From: an uncultured Slackia sp.
GTDB lineage: Bacteria > Actinomycetota > Coriobacteriia > Coriobacteriales > Eggerthellaceae
Length of the DNA: 64,000 nucleotides
Assembly (NCBI RefSeq): GCF_934630525.1
Contig: NZ_CAKTVX010000003.1
Location: forward strand, 62,001 to 126,000
Direction of reading: 5' to 3'
The position numbers were made by a program, and so were the translations under genes. The notes beneath the pieces were generated by a model that was given only the letters and a program-made list of their open reading frames with translations, searched no databases and was not told where the DNA came from. Below, one piece after another: positions 34,439-43,497 of this stretch; the stretch's first letter is position 1, and every line of letters starts with the position of its first letter.

Positions 34439-35383
34439 TTATTTCCCGTCGCTCTTACTGCCTTTCGGCAAGAGCGGCATCTCAATCGCCTTGCCGGGGC
34501 ATGCATCCACGCACGCGCGGCATTTAATGCACTCATTGAAGCCAGCACCCAGCTCGGGATGGCGCGGGTTGATGGACACCTCGCACACCTCGTGGCATTT
34601 GCCGCACTTCACACCGTTTTTCTCAAGGCACTTGCTTTCATCGACCGTCGGACGCAGCGTTTTGCTGTTCACGAGGCCGACAAGGCTCATGAGCGCCGAA
34701 AGCGGGCAGATTTTCGAGCACCACTTGCGAAACAGCACGAGCTCCAGCACGAGAAGCCCGGGCACCGCGATAAGCGCCCACGTCAAATCGCCCGAACCGA
34801 ACAGCGCCACCACCAAAAACAACGTGGCGAATGACAGGCCGATGGGACACACGAGGCAAAACACCGGAAAGCCGAAAATGGCCGCGGAGAGCAGGCCGCC
34901 CGCCAGCACGAAATGCCGCGAATCGATTTTCGCCTTCACGTCGGCGCACGACGCGCAGCCGCCCTTCGAGCCGCAACCGCCGCCCAAATTGCGCGCCACG
35001 CTTTCGGCGACGCTCGCCTCAAGCTCAGCGTCGCTTCGCGCAGCCGGCTCGTCCGCGCCTTGCGCATGGCCCTTCTGTCCCTTTTTCTTACCCCTGAACA
35101 GAGCAGGGGTTTTACGCGTCACGGGCACGGGGCAAATCCAACCGCAGAATGCGCGGCCGAACACCAAGATGAGTATCACCGCAACCGCAAGCGCGACAAG
35201 CGCCCGGGGCACAAGCGTCTTCGAGGCGATCATCGTCGCCAGCGCACCCAATGGGCATAAAAGCGCGATGTCGCCCCACCCGAAGCCAGAAGGCGCGCCA
35301 AGCTCAATATGCGCCGCAAACGCCACGGCGGCCACGGCACCTACCGCAACAGGAATGATCACACGCAAATTCTTCGATTTCAT
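34439..35383 (-). CDS. NapH-like membrane ferredoxin protein
   Basis: The 314-residue protein has about four membrane helices, CP motifs (FCGWICPVPV, FCLVCPIGLS, KWCSKICPLS) and two C-terminal [4Fe-4S] motifs (CGKCHEVCEVS, CIKCRACVDACPGKA). This is the NapH/CcoG architecture used to pass electrons from menaquinol to periplasmic Fe-S proteins. A Gly/Cys-rich loop (GGGCGSKGGCASCAD) in the middle is additional. The start at 35383 follows GGGGAGG, 4 bases after the NapG-like stop. With the reductase upstream it probably forms a quinol-oxidising branch. Confidence 0.85.
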   Translation of the reverse strand: MKSKNLRVIIPVAVGAVAAVAFAAHIELGAPSGFGWGDIALLCPLGALATMIASKTLVPRALVALAVAVILILVFGRAFCGWICPVPVTRKTPALFRGKKKGQKGHAQGADEPAARSDAELEASVAESVARNLGGGCGSKGGCASCADVKAKIDSRHFVLAGGLLSAAIFGFPVFCLVCPIGLSFATLFLVVALFGSGDLTWALIAVPGLLVLELVLFRKWCSKICPLSALMSLVGLVNSKTLRPTVDESKCLEKNGVKCGKCHEVCEVSINPRHPELGAGFNECIKCRACVDACPGKAIEMPLLPKGSKSDGK

Positions 35384-35387
35384 GGCG

Positions 35388-36101
35388 CTACCTCCCCTCT
35401 TTGTCAATCGGCCGAACCGTGATGGCGCGGCTCGTGGCCTCGGAATTCAGCGAGCGCGACCCGTTCGTCAGAGACACGCACGCCGCCTCGCACGCCCCGC
35501 AACCGTTGCATCGGTCGGCCAGCACGTACGGACGCCCGTACTCATCAAGCGCCATGGCTTCATACGGACAGGCGTTGTAGCAGGCTTGGCAGCCCGTATC
35601 GCAATATGCCAGACACCAATCCTCGATCAAAACAGCTCGACCAATCGCATGCGTTTCGGGCGCATCGTCGACCGGCATCGAAATGGCTTGCGTCGGACAG
35701 CCCGCCGCGCATTTCGGCACGCCGCCGTTTTCTTCAGCGCAAAAATCACAATAGTTCGAGTAAAACGACATTTCGGGAGTTCGCGCCGTCAACACGCCGT
35801 TTTCCAAATGCGACAGCTTTATCGCATGTCGCGGACACGCCTCCACGCAGCGGCCGCAACGCGTGCATGCCGCCAAAAAGGCATCTTCGTCTTGCGCGCC
35901 CGGAGGGCGAACCACCGCCTGGGCTGGCATGAACTTCACGCACCCAAGCGCCAGCATAGCGGCCAGGCCGCCCGCCCCGCATAAAAGCGTGCGACGCGTC
36001 ATGCCTGCATACAAAGGCTCGCTTGACTCGGAGTCGTGCGCGGCGTCGGGCACAGCGCCCTGCGCGGCCTCGGGCGACGCCTCCTGTTCTTTATCGCTCA
36101 C
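35388..36101 (-). CDS. NapG-like periplasmic ferredoxin with Tat signal
   Basis: The 237-residue protein has an unusually hydrophilic 33-residue N-terminus, then a twin-arginine signal (MTRRTLLCGAGGLAAMLALG). Four [4Fe-4S] motifs follow: CTRCGRCVEACP, CDFCAEENGG...CAAGCP, CLAYCDTGCQACYNACP and CNGCGACEAAC. NapG proteins relay electrons from NapH. The GTG start at 36101 is chosen for its AAAGGAGG ribosome binding site. It pairs with the following NapH-like gene. Confidence 0.83.
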   Translation of the reverse strand: MSDKEQEASPEAAQGAVPDAAHDSESSEPLYAGMTRRTLLCGAGGLAAMLALGCVKFMPAQAVVRPPGAQDEDAFLAACTRCGRCVEACPRHAIKLSHLENGVLTARTPEMSFYSNYCDFCAEENGGVPKCAAGCPTQAISMPVDDAPETHAIGRAVLIEDWCLAYCDTGCQACYNACPYEAMALDEYGRPYVLADRCNGCGACEAACVSLTNGSRSLNSEATSRAITVRPIDKEGR

Positions 36102-36134
36102 AATGTCCTCCTTTCGAAAGGCCATGTATTCCAA

Positions 36135-36165
36135 AACCCCTCGCCCTTTTTGCGAACGAGGGGTT
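36135..36165 (-). terminator. Terminator between dmsC-like and napG-like genes
   Basis: On the minus strand AACCCCTCG / CGAGGGGTT is followed by TTGG. A second, wider hairpin (CTTCCGGCTTGCG at 36170-36182 with its exact complement at 36221-36233) precedes it. Confidence 0.65.
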
Positions 36166-36311
36166 GCAGCTTCCGGCTTGCGTTGGGAGTCAACCGGGGA
36201 GGTGGTTGGAAGGAAAGGGCCGCAAGCCGGAAGTTTCCGCGGGGCGCCCGGAGCCGCCCGATTCGCTCAAACGGAGCCGGAGCGCCAACCGCATCTGCAG
36301 GAATGGGTCGA

Positions 36312-37181
36312 TTAGTAGAACATCAGAGCCGCATGGCCCATGGTGTAGAACGTTACGCGCAACGCGAAGGCGGCGACGAGCGCGGCAACAACCACAACGA
36401 CGCCCCACACCTTCCATTCGCCCTTTTTCGCACCGATGAGCGCAGCTGCAACAACGGCGATCAAGGCGACAATGGTCACGATCGTGGGCGCAATCGAGCC
36501 CGCAGCGAAAATCGAGACATTGCTCACGCTCTGCATCGCATGGTTGGGATGCGTGGGGTCGAAATAGTTGCCCAGATCGACGAACTGGCTGGCAACGGAG
36601 TTCATGACGAACAGATACACGACATTCACCGCGGCGCCAATCACAGCGCCCGCAGCCACCAGCGGCTTGGCGATGGAGCACTCGTCGCCCTTAATTGCGG
36701 CGATGAGCGCCACCGTGGCAGGACCGGCCATGCAGCTCGCGCCCACGATGGACACGATTTGCATGATGTTGTTCCATGCCGGGCGCGATTCCATCATGTA
36801 GCTGTGCGACATGACGCAATCGAGCACCAAAGCCAGCACAATCGCGATGGCGCCGCACCACGCGGGCACGTTGCCGTCGTCGGACTGGCGAATCATCACG
36901 AAGTAGACGACCATCCAAATGCCCAAAAGCACGATGGCAACAAGCTCTTGGGTGATGCCCGACGTGGGATTGCCAAAACCGTTGAAAATGTGCAGCGGCT
37001 GCGCCAAGTGGAACACAACGGCAATGCCGCCCACAGCCAGAGTGACAAGCGCTGCGATCAGGCACTCCATCTGGCATTTCGCGCCCTGCTTTTTAATGGC
37101 GAAAATGCCTTGCGAGGCGAAAATGCCCGCCGACCACGCGAGAAGCGTCGTGAACAGAACCAAAGGAATTTGAATCTCCAT
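36312..37181 (-). CDS. DmsC-like membrane anchor subunit
   Basis: The 289-residue protein has eight hydrophobic segments and matches the DmsC family of menaquinol-oxidising anchors (MEIQIPLVLFTTLLAWSAGI, FHLAQPLHIFNGFGNPTSGI, HSYMMESRPAWNN, and a C-terminal FYTMGHAA). It binds the catalytic pair to the membrane and passes quinol electrons to the Fe-S subunit. It starts 3 bases after the Fe-S subunit stop. NrfD is the alternative anchor family; the LAQPLHIFNGFGN motif favours DmsC. Confidence 0.85.
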   Translation of the reverse strand: MEIQIPLVLFTTLLAWSAGIFASQGIFAIKKQGAKCQMECLIAALVTLAVGGIAVVFHLAQPLHIFNGFGNPTSGITQELVAIVLLGIWMVVYFVMIRQSDDGNVPAWCGAIAIVLALVLDCVMSHSYMMESRPAWNNIMQIVSIVGASCMAGPATVALIAAIKGDECSIAKPLVAAGAVIGAAVNVVYLFVMNSVASQFVDLGNYFDPTHPNHAMQSVSNVSIFAAGSIAPTIVTIVALIAVVAAALIGAKKGEWKVWGVVVVVAALVAAFALRVTFYTMGHAALMFY

Positions 37182-37184
37182 GGC

Positions 37185-37808
37185 TTATTCCCCCTCTCCA
37201 GCGCGCCACTTCATGCGGCGCAGGATATAGCGGCCGCTCGGCTTGTTTCCAACGTCTTTAAGCGTGTGCACGTCAGATTCGTCGAAATCTTCCAGATAGT
37301 CGCCCAGCGTTTTGTCGCACGCGCCCTTGAAGGTTTCGATGCCTTCGTCCAAATCGCCGAAGAAACGGGCGATGCCGCCGCACTGGCTGACGCACTGGGG
37401 CAGTTCGCCTTCCTTCAAGCGCTGCTGGCACAGCGTGCACTTCTCGACGACGTGCTGTTCCTCGTTGAGGTAACGCACGCCATACGGGCACGCCATCGCG
37501 CAGAACTGGCAGCCGATGCATTTCTCTTTGTCGATTTGCACCGTGCCGTCAGAATCTTTGTAGGAAGCGCCCGTGGGGCATACCTTGACGCACTCGGGGT
37601 TTTCGCAATGCTGGCAGCTGACGGTCATGAAATACATCTCGACATCGGGGAAGTTTCCGCTGCCGCCCTCGGTGGGGTTGGGACCCACGCGCAAGGTCTT
37701 ATTCCAAAAGTTGCCCGTGGGAACGCCGTTGATCGCCTTGCAGGCGACCGAACAGCCCAGGCAGCCGATGCAACGATTGCAGTCGGTCACAATCGCGTAC
37801 TGCGTCAT
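37185..37808 (-). CDS. DmsB-like [4Fe-4S] electron-transfer subunit
   Basis: The 207-residue ferredoxin-type subunit carries four [4Fe-4S] motifs: CNRCIGCLGCSVACK, CQHCENPECVKVCP, CIGCQFCAMACP and CTLCQQRLKEGELPQC. It carries electrons from the anchor to the molybdenum subunit. Its start overlaps the end of the catalytic gene by 4 bases (ATGA). It has no signal of its own, as expected for a hitch-hiker exported with the Tat substrate. Confidence 0.92.
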   Translation of the reverse strand: MTQYAIVTDCNRCIGCLGCSVACKAINGVPTGNFWNKTLRVGPNPTEGGSGNFPDVEMYFMTVSCQHCENPECVKVCPTGASYKDSDGTVQIDKEKCIGCQFCAMACPYGVRYLNEEQHVVEKCTLCQQRLKEGELPQCVSQCGGIARFFGDLDEGIETFKGACDKTLGDYLEDFDESDVHTLKDVGNKPSGRYILRRMKWRAGEGE

Positions 37809-40756
37809 TTCGCATCCCTCACATTCTGATCATAGGTGGGCTCCCACAGCTTCAAGCGCGGGTCGCTGGAATCGTGGATGATTTCAGTGCCGTCTTCGCC
37901 GCAAGGCACGGGGTTGCCGAACGGGCTGTTTTCCGGCGTCGCCTTGTAGACCTTCACGTTGTAGGCGCGCAGATGGCTCGCGCCGCAAATCGGGTCATAT
38001 TCATCGGGGTTCACCAAAGCGTTGATGGTGCTCAGGCCGAAGCCCTTATCGGCCTGATCGAGCTCGGGGAACCACCACTGGTGCTCGCAGTTGATAACGC
38101 CGGGGGCGATGCCGTAGTACAAATCGGCAGTCTGACGCACCTTGCCGTGCTCGCTTTCGATCCATACCCAATCGCCTTGCTCGATGCCAAGCTTCTCGGC
38201 GTCGACCGGATTAATCTCGCAGCGCGGAGCCGGCCACAGTTCGCGGCACCACGGCAGCTGGCGATGTTCGCTGTGGAAATACACAGGAATACGACGGCCC
38301 GTGGTCATGAGCAGCGGATACTCGTCGAGCTTGTCGTAGCCGCCGAGCTCGGTGGATGGAGTGGGCTGCCAGTTCGGCAGGTTGTACTTGCCGGACGGCT
38401 CGTAGGTCTCCATGACGGTCGACCACAGCTCTTGCTTGTGCGTCGGGGTGTCGAAGCCCTTCATGGGGTTGCCTGCAGGCGTGGGGCCGTAAATGGCGCA
38501 GACGCGGCCCGTCTCGTAGCGGCGATAGGTGCCCCACACTTCGGGGTTGATGGCGCGGCAGTCCCACCAGCCACGCTCCTGGAATTCCTTGCTATAGCCT
38601 TCCCAGTCGCGGCCAAGCGTCACGGCATACAGGTCCTCGACCGAAGGCCAATAGTGATCGGGTTCAAAGCCGAACGCGGTGGGGTCGTCATACCAAGGCA
38701 CGCCCATGCGCTTGTACACATCGAGCACGATGTCGACGTCGAAATGGCACTCGGCAGGCGGCTCGATGGCGCGGCACGTCGCGCCCTGGGCACCCGTGGA
38801 GCCCTGCGACAGACGCGGGCAGTTGACTTCCATCCAGTGATACACTGGCAGAAGAATGTCGGCAGCGCCAGCGGTCGGCGTCTTCCACAAATCCTGAACC
38901 ACGAAGAAATCGAGGCTGCACAGCGCATTCCAATAATCGGTGGAGTTCGACTGGTTCATGAATCCAGAAGCCTCGCACAAGCCGCCGCGAATCGGGTACG
39001 GATCGCCGGTGAGCATCGCGTGGACGACCGAGTTTGCGTCGGCCCACTGCTGCCACCATCCAAGGGTGGGAATCTTCTCGACGCCGCAAATCTTGTCGGT
39101 GAACAGCGACCAATCGATGCCCTCGCCATGGCCCGAAGAAATCGTCGGCTGAGCATCGTCGACGCCGGCGAAGCTGCCCAACGACGGGCCGCGGTTGCCG
39201 GCAGGGGTATCGAGGTTGCCCGTGATGCCGACCAAAGCGTCGAAGATGCGGTTGTTTTGAATGGCGTTGCAGGCATGCTCGGGGGCAAGGCCGTATTGAA
39301 GGCCGCCGTTGCCATAGCCCGTCGACGGGTCAATGGGCGTCGCCCAGGTAAGCGCCGCTTTGCGAATGTCTTCCGCCTTCACACCCGTGACCTTTTCGGC
39401 CTTCTCGGGGGTCCACTCGGCAGCGGTTGCCTTGTAGTGCTCCCACACCGGCTTCATCGAATAAGTCTTGCCGTCTTTCAGCGTGACGGTGTACTCGCCC
39501 TCGAGTGCGGGATCGATGTCGGGGTTGAACGGGCTCTCCTTGGCGATGCGGCCGGGAACGACGCCCTTGGGCAAGTTCGGTTGGGGGCTTTCGTAGAACT
39601 GATCCCACTCGACATCGGGCTCGTCTTCCCACAAGCCGGTTTCAGAATCGAAGAAGGTCAGGTGGCCCGATTCGTCGTTTTTATGCAGCGGATGGGCGTC
39701 ATCGGTACCAGCGAGCGTATCCCACACCATAAAGCGGTATTTGCTGCCGTCTTCTTTGATGTCGCTTTCCTTCAAAAGGCGCGTCATCATGGGTTTGCAG
39801 GGAGCCCACGTTACCTTGTGGTCGGTCGCGGGGCCCTCGGAAGGCTCCATGCCGTCGACGACCAAGAACGGAGCATCGGTCCAGCGCTTCACATAGAGCG
39901 GCTTGTACAGCTTGTTCTCGATAATGACGTTCGTCCAGGCCAAGCCCAAAGCGCCGTCGGTGCCGGGCGTGAGGTACTGGTGGATGTTCGCTTCGTGGCC
40001 CAGGTTGGTCAGGCGCGGGTCGACGGTGATGTAGCAGTCTGCGTTCTTCGCGATGTCGACCGTAGCGCGGGCCGATTCGTCGTAGTTCGAAATCTCGGTC
40101 GCGGTGCCCCATGCGACGAACACGCGCGGACGGTCGGTCGTGGCCATCCACGACCAGGCGAACTCATCGACCATCTCGGTAGCCATGTGGCGCGGGCCTT
40201 TGCAGATCTGCCATGCGGTAACCGCGTTCGGCGAACCCACGAGCTGCAGCCATGCGGCATAGGCGTGCTGCGTCCAAATGCGCGACGTGCCGCCCATGAA
40301 GAACATTGATTCAGGGCCGTACTTCTCTTTGAGTTCCTGGAATTTTTCGGCGATGGTGTCATAGGCCTCATCCCAGCTGATGCGAACCCAACCCGGATCG
40401 CTCGCACCCTTCGGGTTGGTGCGCTTCATCGGGTAGTAGTTGCGATCGGGATGGTAAGCCGCCTGAAGCGATGCCTGGCTTTTCGCACAGGAATTGCCCA
40501 TGCTGTGGAAGGCCGTATCGGCGTCGCCCTCGACGCGAATCGCACGGCCGTCCTTGACGACGACGTAGACGCCGCACTCGTTTTTACCGCATGCGCGACA
40601 GCAGGAGCGGACCTTCGTGATCCCCTCCGATTTCGACGCAGCGTCGTGAGTTTCGGCGAGCGCCTTCGTCGCACCCGATGCGAAAAATCCGCATGCGGCA
40701 GCGCCGATAGCGGCGAGCTTGGTGAAGCTGCGCCTCGTCAGGTTCATGGCTGTCAT
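37805..40756 (-). CDS. Tat-exported molybdopterin oxidoreductase catalytic subunit, substrate unknown
   Basis: The 983-residue protein belongs to the DMSO-reductase superfamily. A twin-arginine signal (LTRRSFTKLAAIGAAACGFF) precedes a [4Fe-4S] site built from C52/C53, C56, C61 and C90. In the segment GSPNAVTAWQICKGPRHM, Cys185 aligns with the molybdenum-ligand Cys of polysulfide/thiosulfate reductases, not the Ser of DmsA. Family members in gut Eggerthellaceae include catechol dehydroxylases as well as S- and N-oxide reductases. The start may be 40756 or the ATG three codons later. It is divergent from the LuxR regulator and served by the TorD operon. Confidence 0.88.
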   Translation of the reverse strand: MTAMNLTRRSFTKLAAIGAAACGFFASGATKALAETHDAASKSEGITKVRSCCRACGKNECGVYVVVKDGRAIRVEGDADTAFHSMGNSCAKSQASLQAAYHPDRNYYPMKRTNPKGASDPGWVRISWDEAYDTIAEKFQELKEKYGPESMFFMGGTSRIWTQHAYAAWLQLVGSPNAVTAWQICKGPRHMATEMVDEFAWSWMATTDRPRVFVAWGTATEISNYDESARATVDIAKNADCYITVDPRLTNLGHEANIHQYLTPGTDGALGLAWTNVIIENKLYKPLYVKRWTDAPFLVVDGMEPSEGPATDHKVTWAPCKPMMTRLLKESDIKEDGSKYRFMVWDTLAGTDDAHPLHKNDESGHLTFFDSETGLWEDEPDVEWDQFYESPQPNLPKGVVPGRIAKESPFNPDIDPALEGEYTVTLKDGKTYSMKPVWEHYKATAAEWTPEKAEKVTGVKAEDIRKAALTWATPIDPSTGYGNGGLQYGLAPEHACNAIQNNRIFDALVGITGNLDTPAGNRGPSLGSFAGVDDAQPTISSGHGEGIDWSLFTDKICGVEKIPTLGWWQQWADANSVVHAMLTGDPYPIRGGLCEASGFMNQSNSTDYWNALCSLDFFVVQDLWKTPTAGAADILLPVYHWMEVNCPRLSQGSTGAQGATCRAIEPPAECHFDVDIVLDVYKRMGVPWYDDPTAFGFEPDHYWPSVEDLYAVTLGRDWEGYSKEFQERGWWDCRAINPEVWGTYRRYETGRVCAIYGPTPAGNPMKGFDTPTHKQELWSTVMETYEPSGKYNLPNWQPTPSTELGGYDKLDEYPLLMTTGRRIPVYFHSEHRQLPWCRELWPAPRCEINPVDAEKLGIEQGDWVWIESEHGKVRQTADLYYGIAPGVINCEHQWWFPELDQADKGFGLSTINALVNPDEYDPICGASHLRAYNVKVYKATPENSPFGNPVPCGEDGTEIIHDSSDPRLKLWEPTYDQNVRDAK

Positions 40757-41046
40757 CTTTCCCCCTTTTCATACATTGTCGCCCGCTTTCCCCCTGCGGG
40801 CATTTCCTCAAGGTTTTGTACGGGGATACATAGCTTGGGGCAGCGCTCATAGTGCTCCAGAATCTCAAGCTGGATAACTCGAGAATCCTATGATTTATGA
40901 GTAATATGCTTCGTAAAAAGTCTCCTAATACGTTTCTTATGAGCATATTGACGCGGGGTTTTGTATAATTGCATCATCGATCGGTTGAGACGAGCCCAGG
41001 GGATTACGGGCAATCATACTCAGCCGTGAATAATTAAGGGGAAGCT
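40757..41046. promoter_or_regulatory. Divergent control region of the oxidoreductase and LuxR regulator
   Basis: Two direct copies of TTATGAG (40895-40901, 40937-40943) start 42 bases apart, four helical turns, each followed by an ATAT-containing stretch. TATAAT at 40963-40968 is a likely -10 for the LuxR gene. They are candidate regulator sites. Confidence 0.4.
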
Positions 41047-42498
41047 ATGGCAGCAAGCATCGCGCGGCAAAATCCGTTCGTCGCGCTGGGGCAATTACGC
41101 CCCGAACTCATGGGAATAACTTTTCATATCGCATGGCTCTTTCTGCTCATGTACCATGCACCTGCGCTGAGCGAAATGAGCATGTATGACACGCCTATTT
41201 CGCTGTTTTATTTCGTTTCGTTCTGCTCGCTTGTGTGCGTCTCGCTCGCGTTCATCGCCGCGCCCAAGCAACTGCTCGATGTGTTCTACTGCCGAAGCGG
41301 AGTTATGGTCGCGGGCCTTACCACCCTCATCGGCACAGCGCTGTATTGCGCAGCGCAAATCACGAAAAGCATGCCCGCCCTTATTGGCGCCGGCGTTATC
41401 ACAGGCATGGGATCATGCGTCATAGCGAGTCTCTGGGCCGTCGTGTTCGCGCGCATGACTCCCGGTCAAACATGCGCAAACCTCCCCTTCATCTTGTGCG
41501 TGGTCACAGTGACCTGCGTCGATATCTGCTTTGTTCCCATGGAGCTGTACTACGTCGCCGTTATCACGCTCGCCCTATCTAACGTCATCGCGCTCGACTA
41601 CTCGGTGGCAAGCCTGGGCAAGGGGAATTTAAGCGTGGCGCTCAAACCAGGCACAAGCGAGCATTCGCGAATAAAACCTGCAAGCGGCCTGGCCGTTTTT
41701 GTTGTTTTCATCGCGACCATCGGCCTTCTCGAGGGCATACTGAGCGCCATACCCACCGGCTCGATCCTCTTCTTCGAAGATACCGAGTCGCTGTTCTATT
41801 TCATCACGAACATCATCGTGTTCATTGCCTTGGGGGCTTTCATAAAGGAAACACGGCCCGAGGGCTTGATAGCCCTGTTCGCTGTGCCCATTCTTGCCAT
41901 TCTCACGTTCCTCGTGCCCGTCATGTGCATAGGAACCCAAACCGCAAGCGACACATTTTACAACGTGGGACTCGTGAGCCAAGAGTTGGTACTCGTCGCG
42001 GGCACTGTGGCCCTGGCGATCTCGTTTAACATGCCGCCCATTCGCACGTTTCTCATCGCGCGCGTCGCTTTCGGCCTGTCCGACATCGCGGGCGGGCTCA
42101 TTGCGGCATTCGTGCTCGGCGACGCGGTGTCCGAAATAATGGGGGTCGTCGTGTTCGCGCTATGCGAGGCCGTGGTGGCGCTCATGATTTTCATTTTCGT
42201 TGTGCTGCATCGCTTCAACACAACGCACGACGACGATGAGGGAAAGCAGAAACGGCAAAGCGACAATATCCAGATTCGTGATGCTTGCGAGCGCATTGCC
42301 GTCGCCTGCAAGCTCTCACCGCGCGAGCGCGACGTGTTTTTCCTGCTCGCCGAGGGGCGCTCAACCGCACGCGTGAAAGAAGAGCTGTATATCGCGGAGG
42401 GCACCGTGAACACGCACGTACGCAACATCTACAGCAAGCTTGGCGTGCACACGCGCCAAGAAATGCTCGACGTCGTATACGGCAAAAACGACGAGTAA
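41047..42498 (+). CDS. Membrane LuxR-type regulator with about 12 helices
   Basis: The 483-residue protein has about twelve hydrophobic helices (residues 20-395), a charged linker, and a C-terminal LuxR HTH (LSPRERDVFFLLAEGRSTAR, VKEELYIAEGTVNTHVRNIY). This transporter-like sensor fused to LuxR is typical of Eggerthellaceae and usually controls an adjacent reductase. AAGGGGAAG precedes the ATG. It is divergent from the molybdenum enzyme and is followed by the chaperone operon. The inducer is presumably the enzyme's substrate, which is unknown. Confidence 0.9.
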   Translation: MAASIARQNPFVALGQLRPELMGITFHIAWLFLLMYHAPALSEMSMYDTPISLFYFVSFCSLVCVSLAFIAAPKQLLDVFYCRSGVMVAGLTTLIGTALYCAAQITKSMPALIGAGVITGMGSCVIASLWAVVFARMTPGQTCANLPFILCVVTVTCVDICFVPMELYYVAVITLALSNVIALDYSVASLGKGNLSVALKPGTSEHSRIKPASGLAVFVVFIATIGLLEGILSAIPTGSILFFEDTESLFYFITNIIVFIALGAFIKETRPEGLIALFAVPILAILTFLVPVMCIGTQTASDTFYNVGLVSQELVLVAGTVALAISFNMPPIRTFLIARVAFGLSDIAGGLIAAFVLGDAVSEIMGVVVFALCEAVVALMIFIFVVLHRFNTTHDDDEGKQKRQSDNIQIRDACERIAVACKLSPRERDVFFLLAEGRSTARVKEELYIAEGTVNTHVRNIYSKLGVHTRQEMLDVVYGKNDE

Positions 42499-42513
42499 AT
42501 CGTAAATTGGCGC

Positions 42514-42542
42514 TTGACGCGCACCCGCAAGGCCGCTAGAGT
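42514..42542 (+). promoter_or_regulatory. Sigma-70 promoter of the TorD operon
   Basis: TTGACG (42514-42519), 17-base spacer, TAGAGT (42537-42542). Transcription would start near 42549, giving a leader of about 113 bases. Confidence 0.65.
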
Positions 42543-42548
42543 AGCGCT

Positions 42549-42661
42549 TCGGGGATACAAAACGACCGCTTTCGGTCGTGCACATAGCTTGATTTGGGCG
42601 TTGCCTGCACTCTGCGGGCGCGCCTTTTTTATTGCCTTCGCTATGTGAGGAGATTTTCCAA
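42549..42661 (+). promoter_or_regulatory. Structured leader with an internal terminator
   Basis: The leader holds a hairpin ACGACCG-CTTT-CGGTCGT, then a terminator (GGCG...CCTGCA-CTC-TGCGGG...CGCC, 42597-42624, followed by six T), and the ribosome binding site AGGAG at 42648. CACATAGC (42581-42588) is the exact complement of GCTATGTG (42640-42647), so an alternative stem encloses the terminator and ends at the ribosome binding site. It is a plausible attenuator; the ligand or trigger is unknown. Confidence 0.5.
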
Positions 42662-43495
42662 ATGGCACAATCGCAATCCAGGTTTGGCCTCGGCTTCGAT
42701 TTGGGCGCGCGCGATGTTGCGCACGACGAAATGCCCGACGACCCCGTGCAGCCCACCGAAGATACCGAGCCCATCGGGCCTGAAGATATCGCGGCACAAA
42801 CGGCGAGCCACCTCGCCCAGGAACAGGCGGCCGAGGCGGCGTTCGAAGCTCTTAAGCCCGCCGAACGCATCGCCGAAGTACTCAAGCAAATGGCGCCGCG
42901 CCGCAAAGAGCTGCTCGCGATTATCGAGGCCTGCAATGGCAAAATCACGCGCTTCGACGAGGTCGAAGGCGTGGTCGAATCGATTCAAGAGAATTGCAAA
43001 ACCGTTTTCAACAGCGCGAACCTGTGCGCGGTGCTCGAGCACGCTGGCGCCCTTGTGCGCGTCACCGAATCGGGCGAACCCTACCCCACCGGTTCTTTCG
43101 AACCCACCGTGGTCGAAAACGCCGACGGAACGAAGAGCCTCGTGCCCGTCGAGCCGCCTGCGGTTTATTGGACCGCCACCGCCGAAGGCGTTCAGGTTGC
43201 CGCGGCCGACGACCCAGCCTCGCGCCTACATGGGATGCTCGAAGAAGAGCCGCAATACCTTCCCATTTATGCGCGCGTGCTTTCCCTGTGCAGCGAGGCT
43301 AACGGAGCAACCACCGCAGCGCTCGGCGAAGCAATCGACCACGACCCGCTCGTGCAAAACCCGCGCTATTTCGCCATGCATTTCTCAGAACGCCTTGAAG
43401 CCAACGACGCAATCGAATGGAACGGCAAAACGTGGGCTATTACTGAAATGGGCCGCACGGCGCTTGCCAACATCAACGAGCACGAGGAGAACTAA
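42662..43495 (+). CDS. Unknown protein, first gene of the TorD operon
   Basis: The 277-residue acidic protein is not recognised. The N-terminal 50 residues are Glu/Asp/Pro-rich and look disordered. A helical segment (EALKPAERIAEVLKQMAPRR, KELLAIIEACNGKITRFDEV) and a C-terminal part (EWNGKTWAITEMGRTALANI) resemble winged-helix folds. It lacks cofactor motifs and membrane helices. It lies 2 bases before torD and behind a structured leader, so it is probably a maturation or regulatory partner for the nearby molybdenum enzyme. Confidence 0.7.
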   Translation: MAQSQSRFGLGFDLGARDVAHDEMPDDPVQPTEDTEPIGPEDIAAQTASHLAQEQAAEAAFEALKPAERIAEVLKQMAPRRKELLAIIEACNGKITRFDEVEGVVESIQENCKTVFNSANLCAVLEHAGALVRVTESGEPYPTGSFEPTVVENADGTKSLVPVEPPAVYWTATAEGVQVAAADDPASRLHGMLEEEPQYLPIYARVLSLCSEANGATTAALGEAIDHDPLVQNPRYFAMHFSERLEANDAIEWNGKTWAITEMGRTALANINEHEEN

Positions 43496-43497
43496 CC

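Noticed and set aside
37874..40309. 811-residue open frame on the plus strand
   Set aside because: Antisense to the molybdenum enzyme gene; GC-rich codon bias leaves this frame open by chance.
42549..42661. Moco or T-box riboswitch in the TorD operon leader
   Set aside because: The leader is too short and lacks the conserved T-box sequence and the Moco riboswitch helices as I know them; kept only as an unnamed leader structure.
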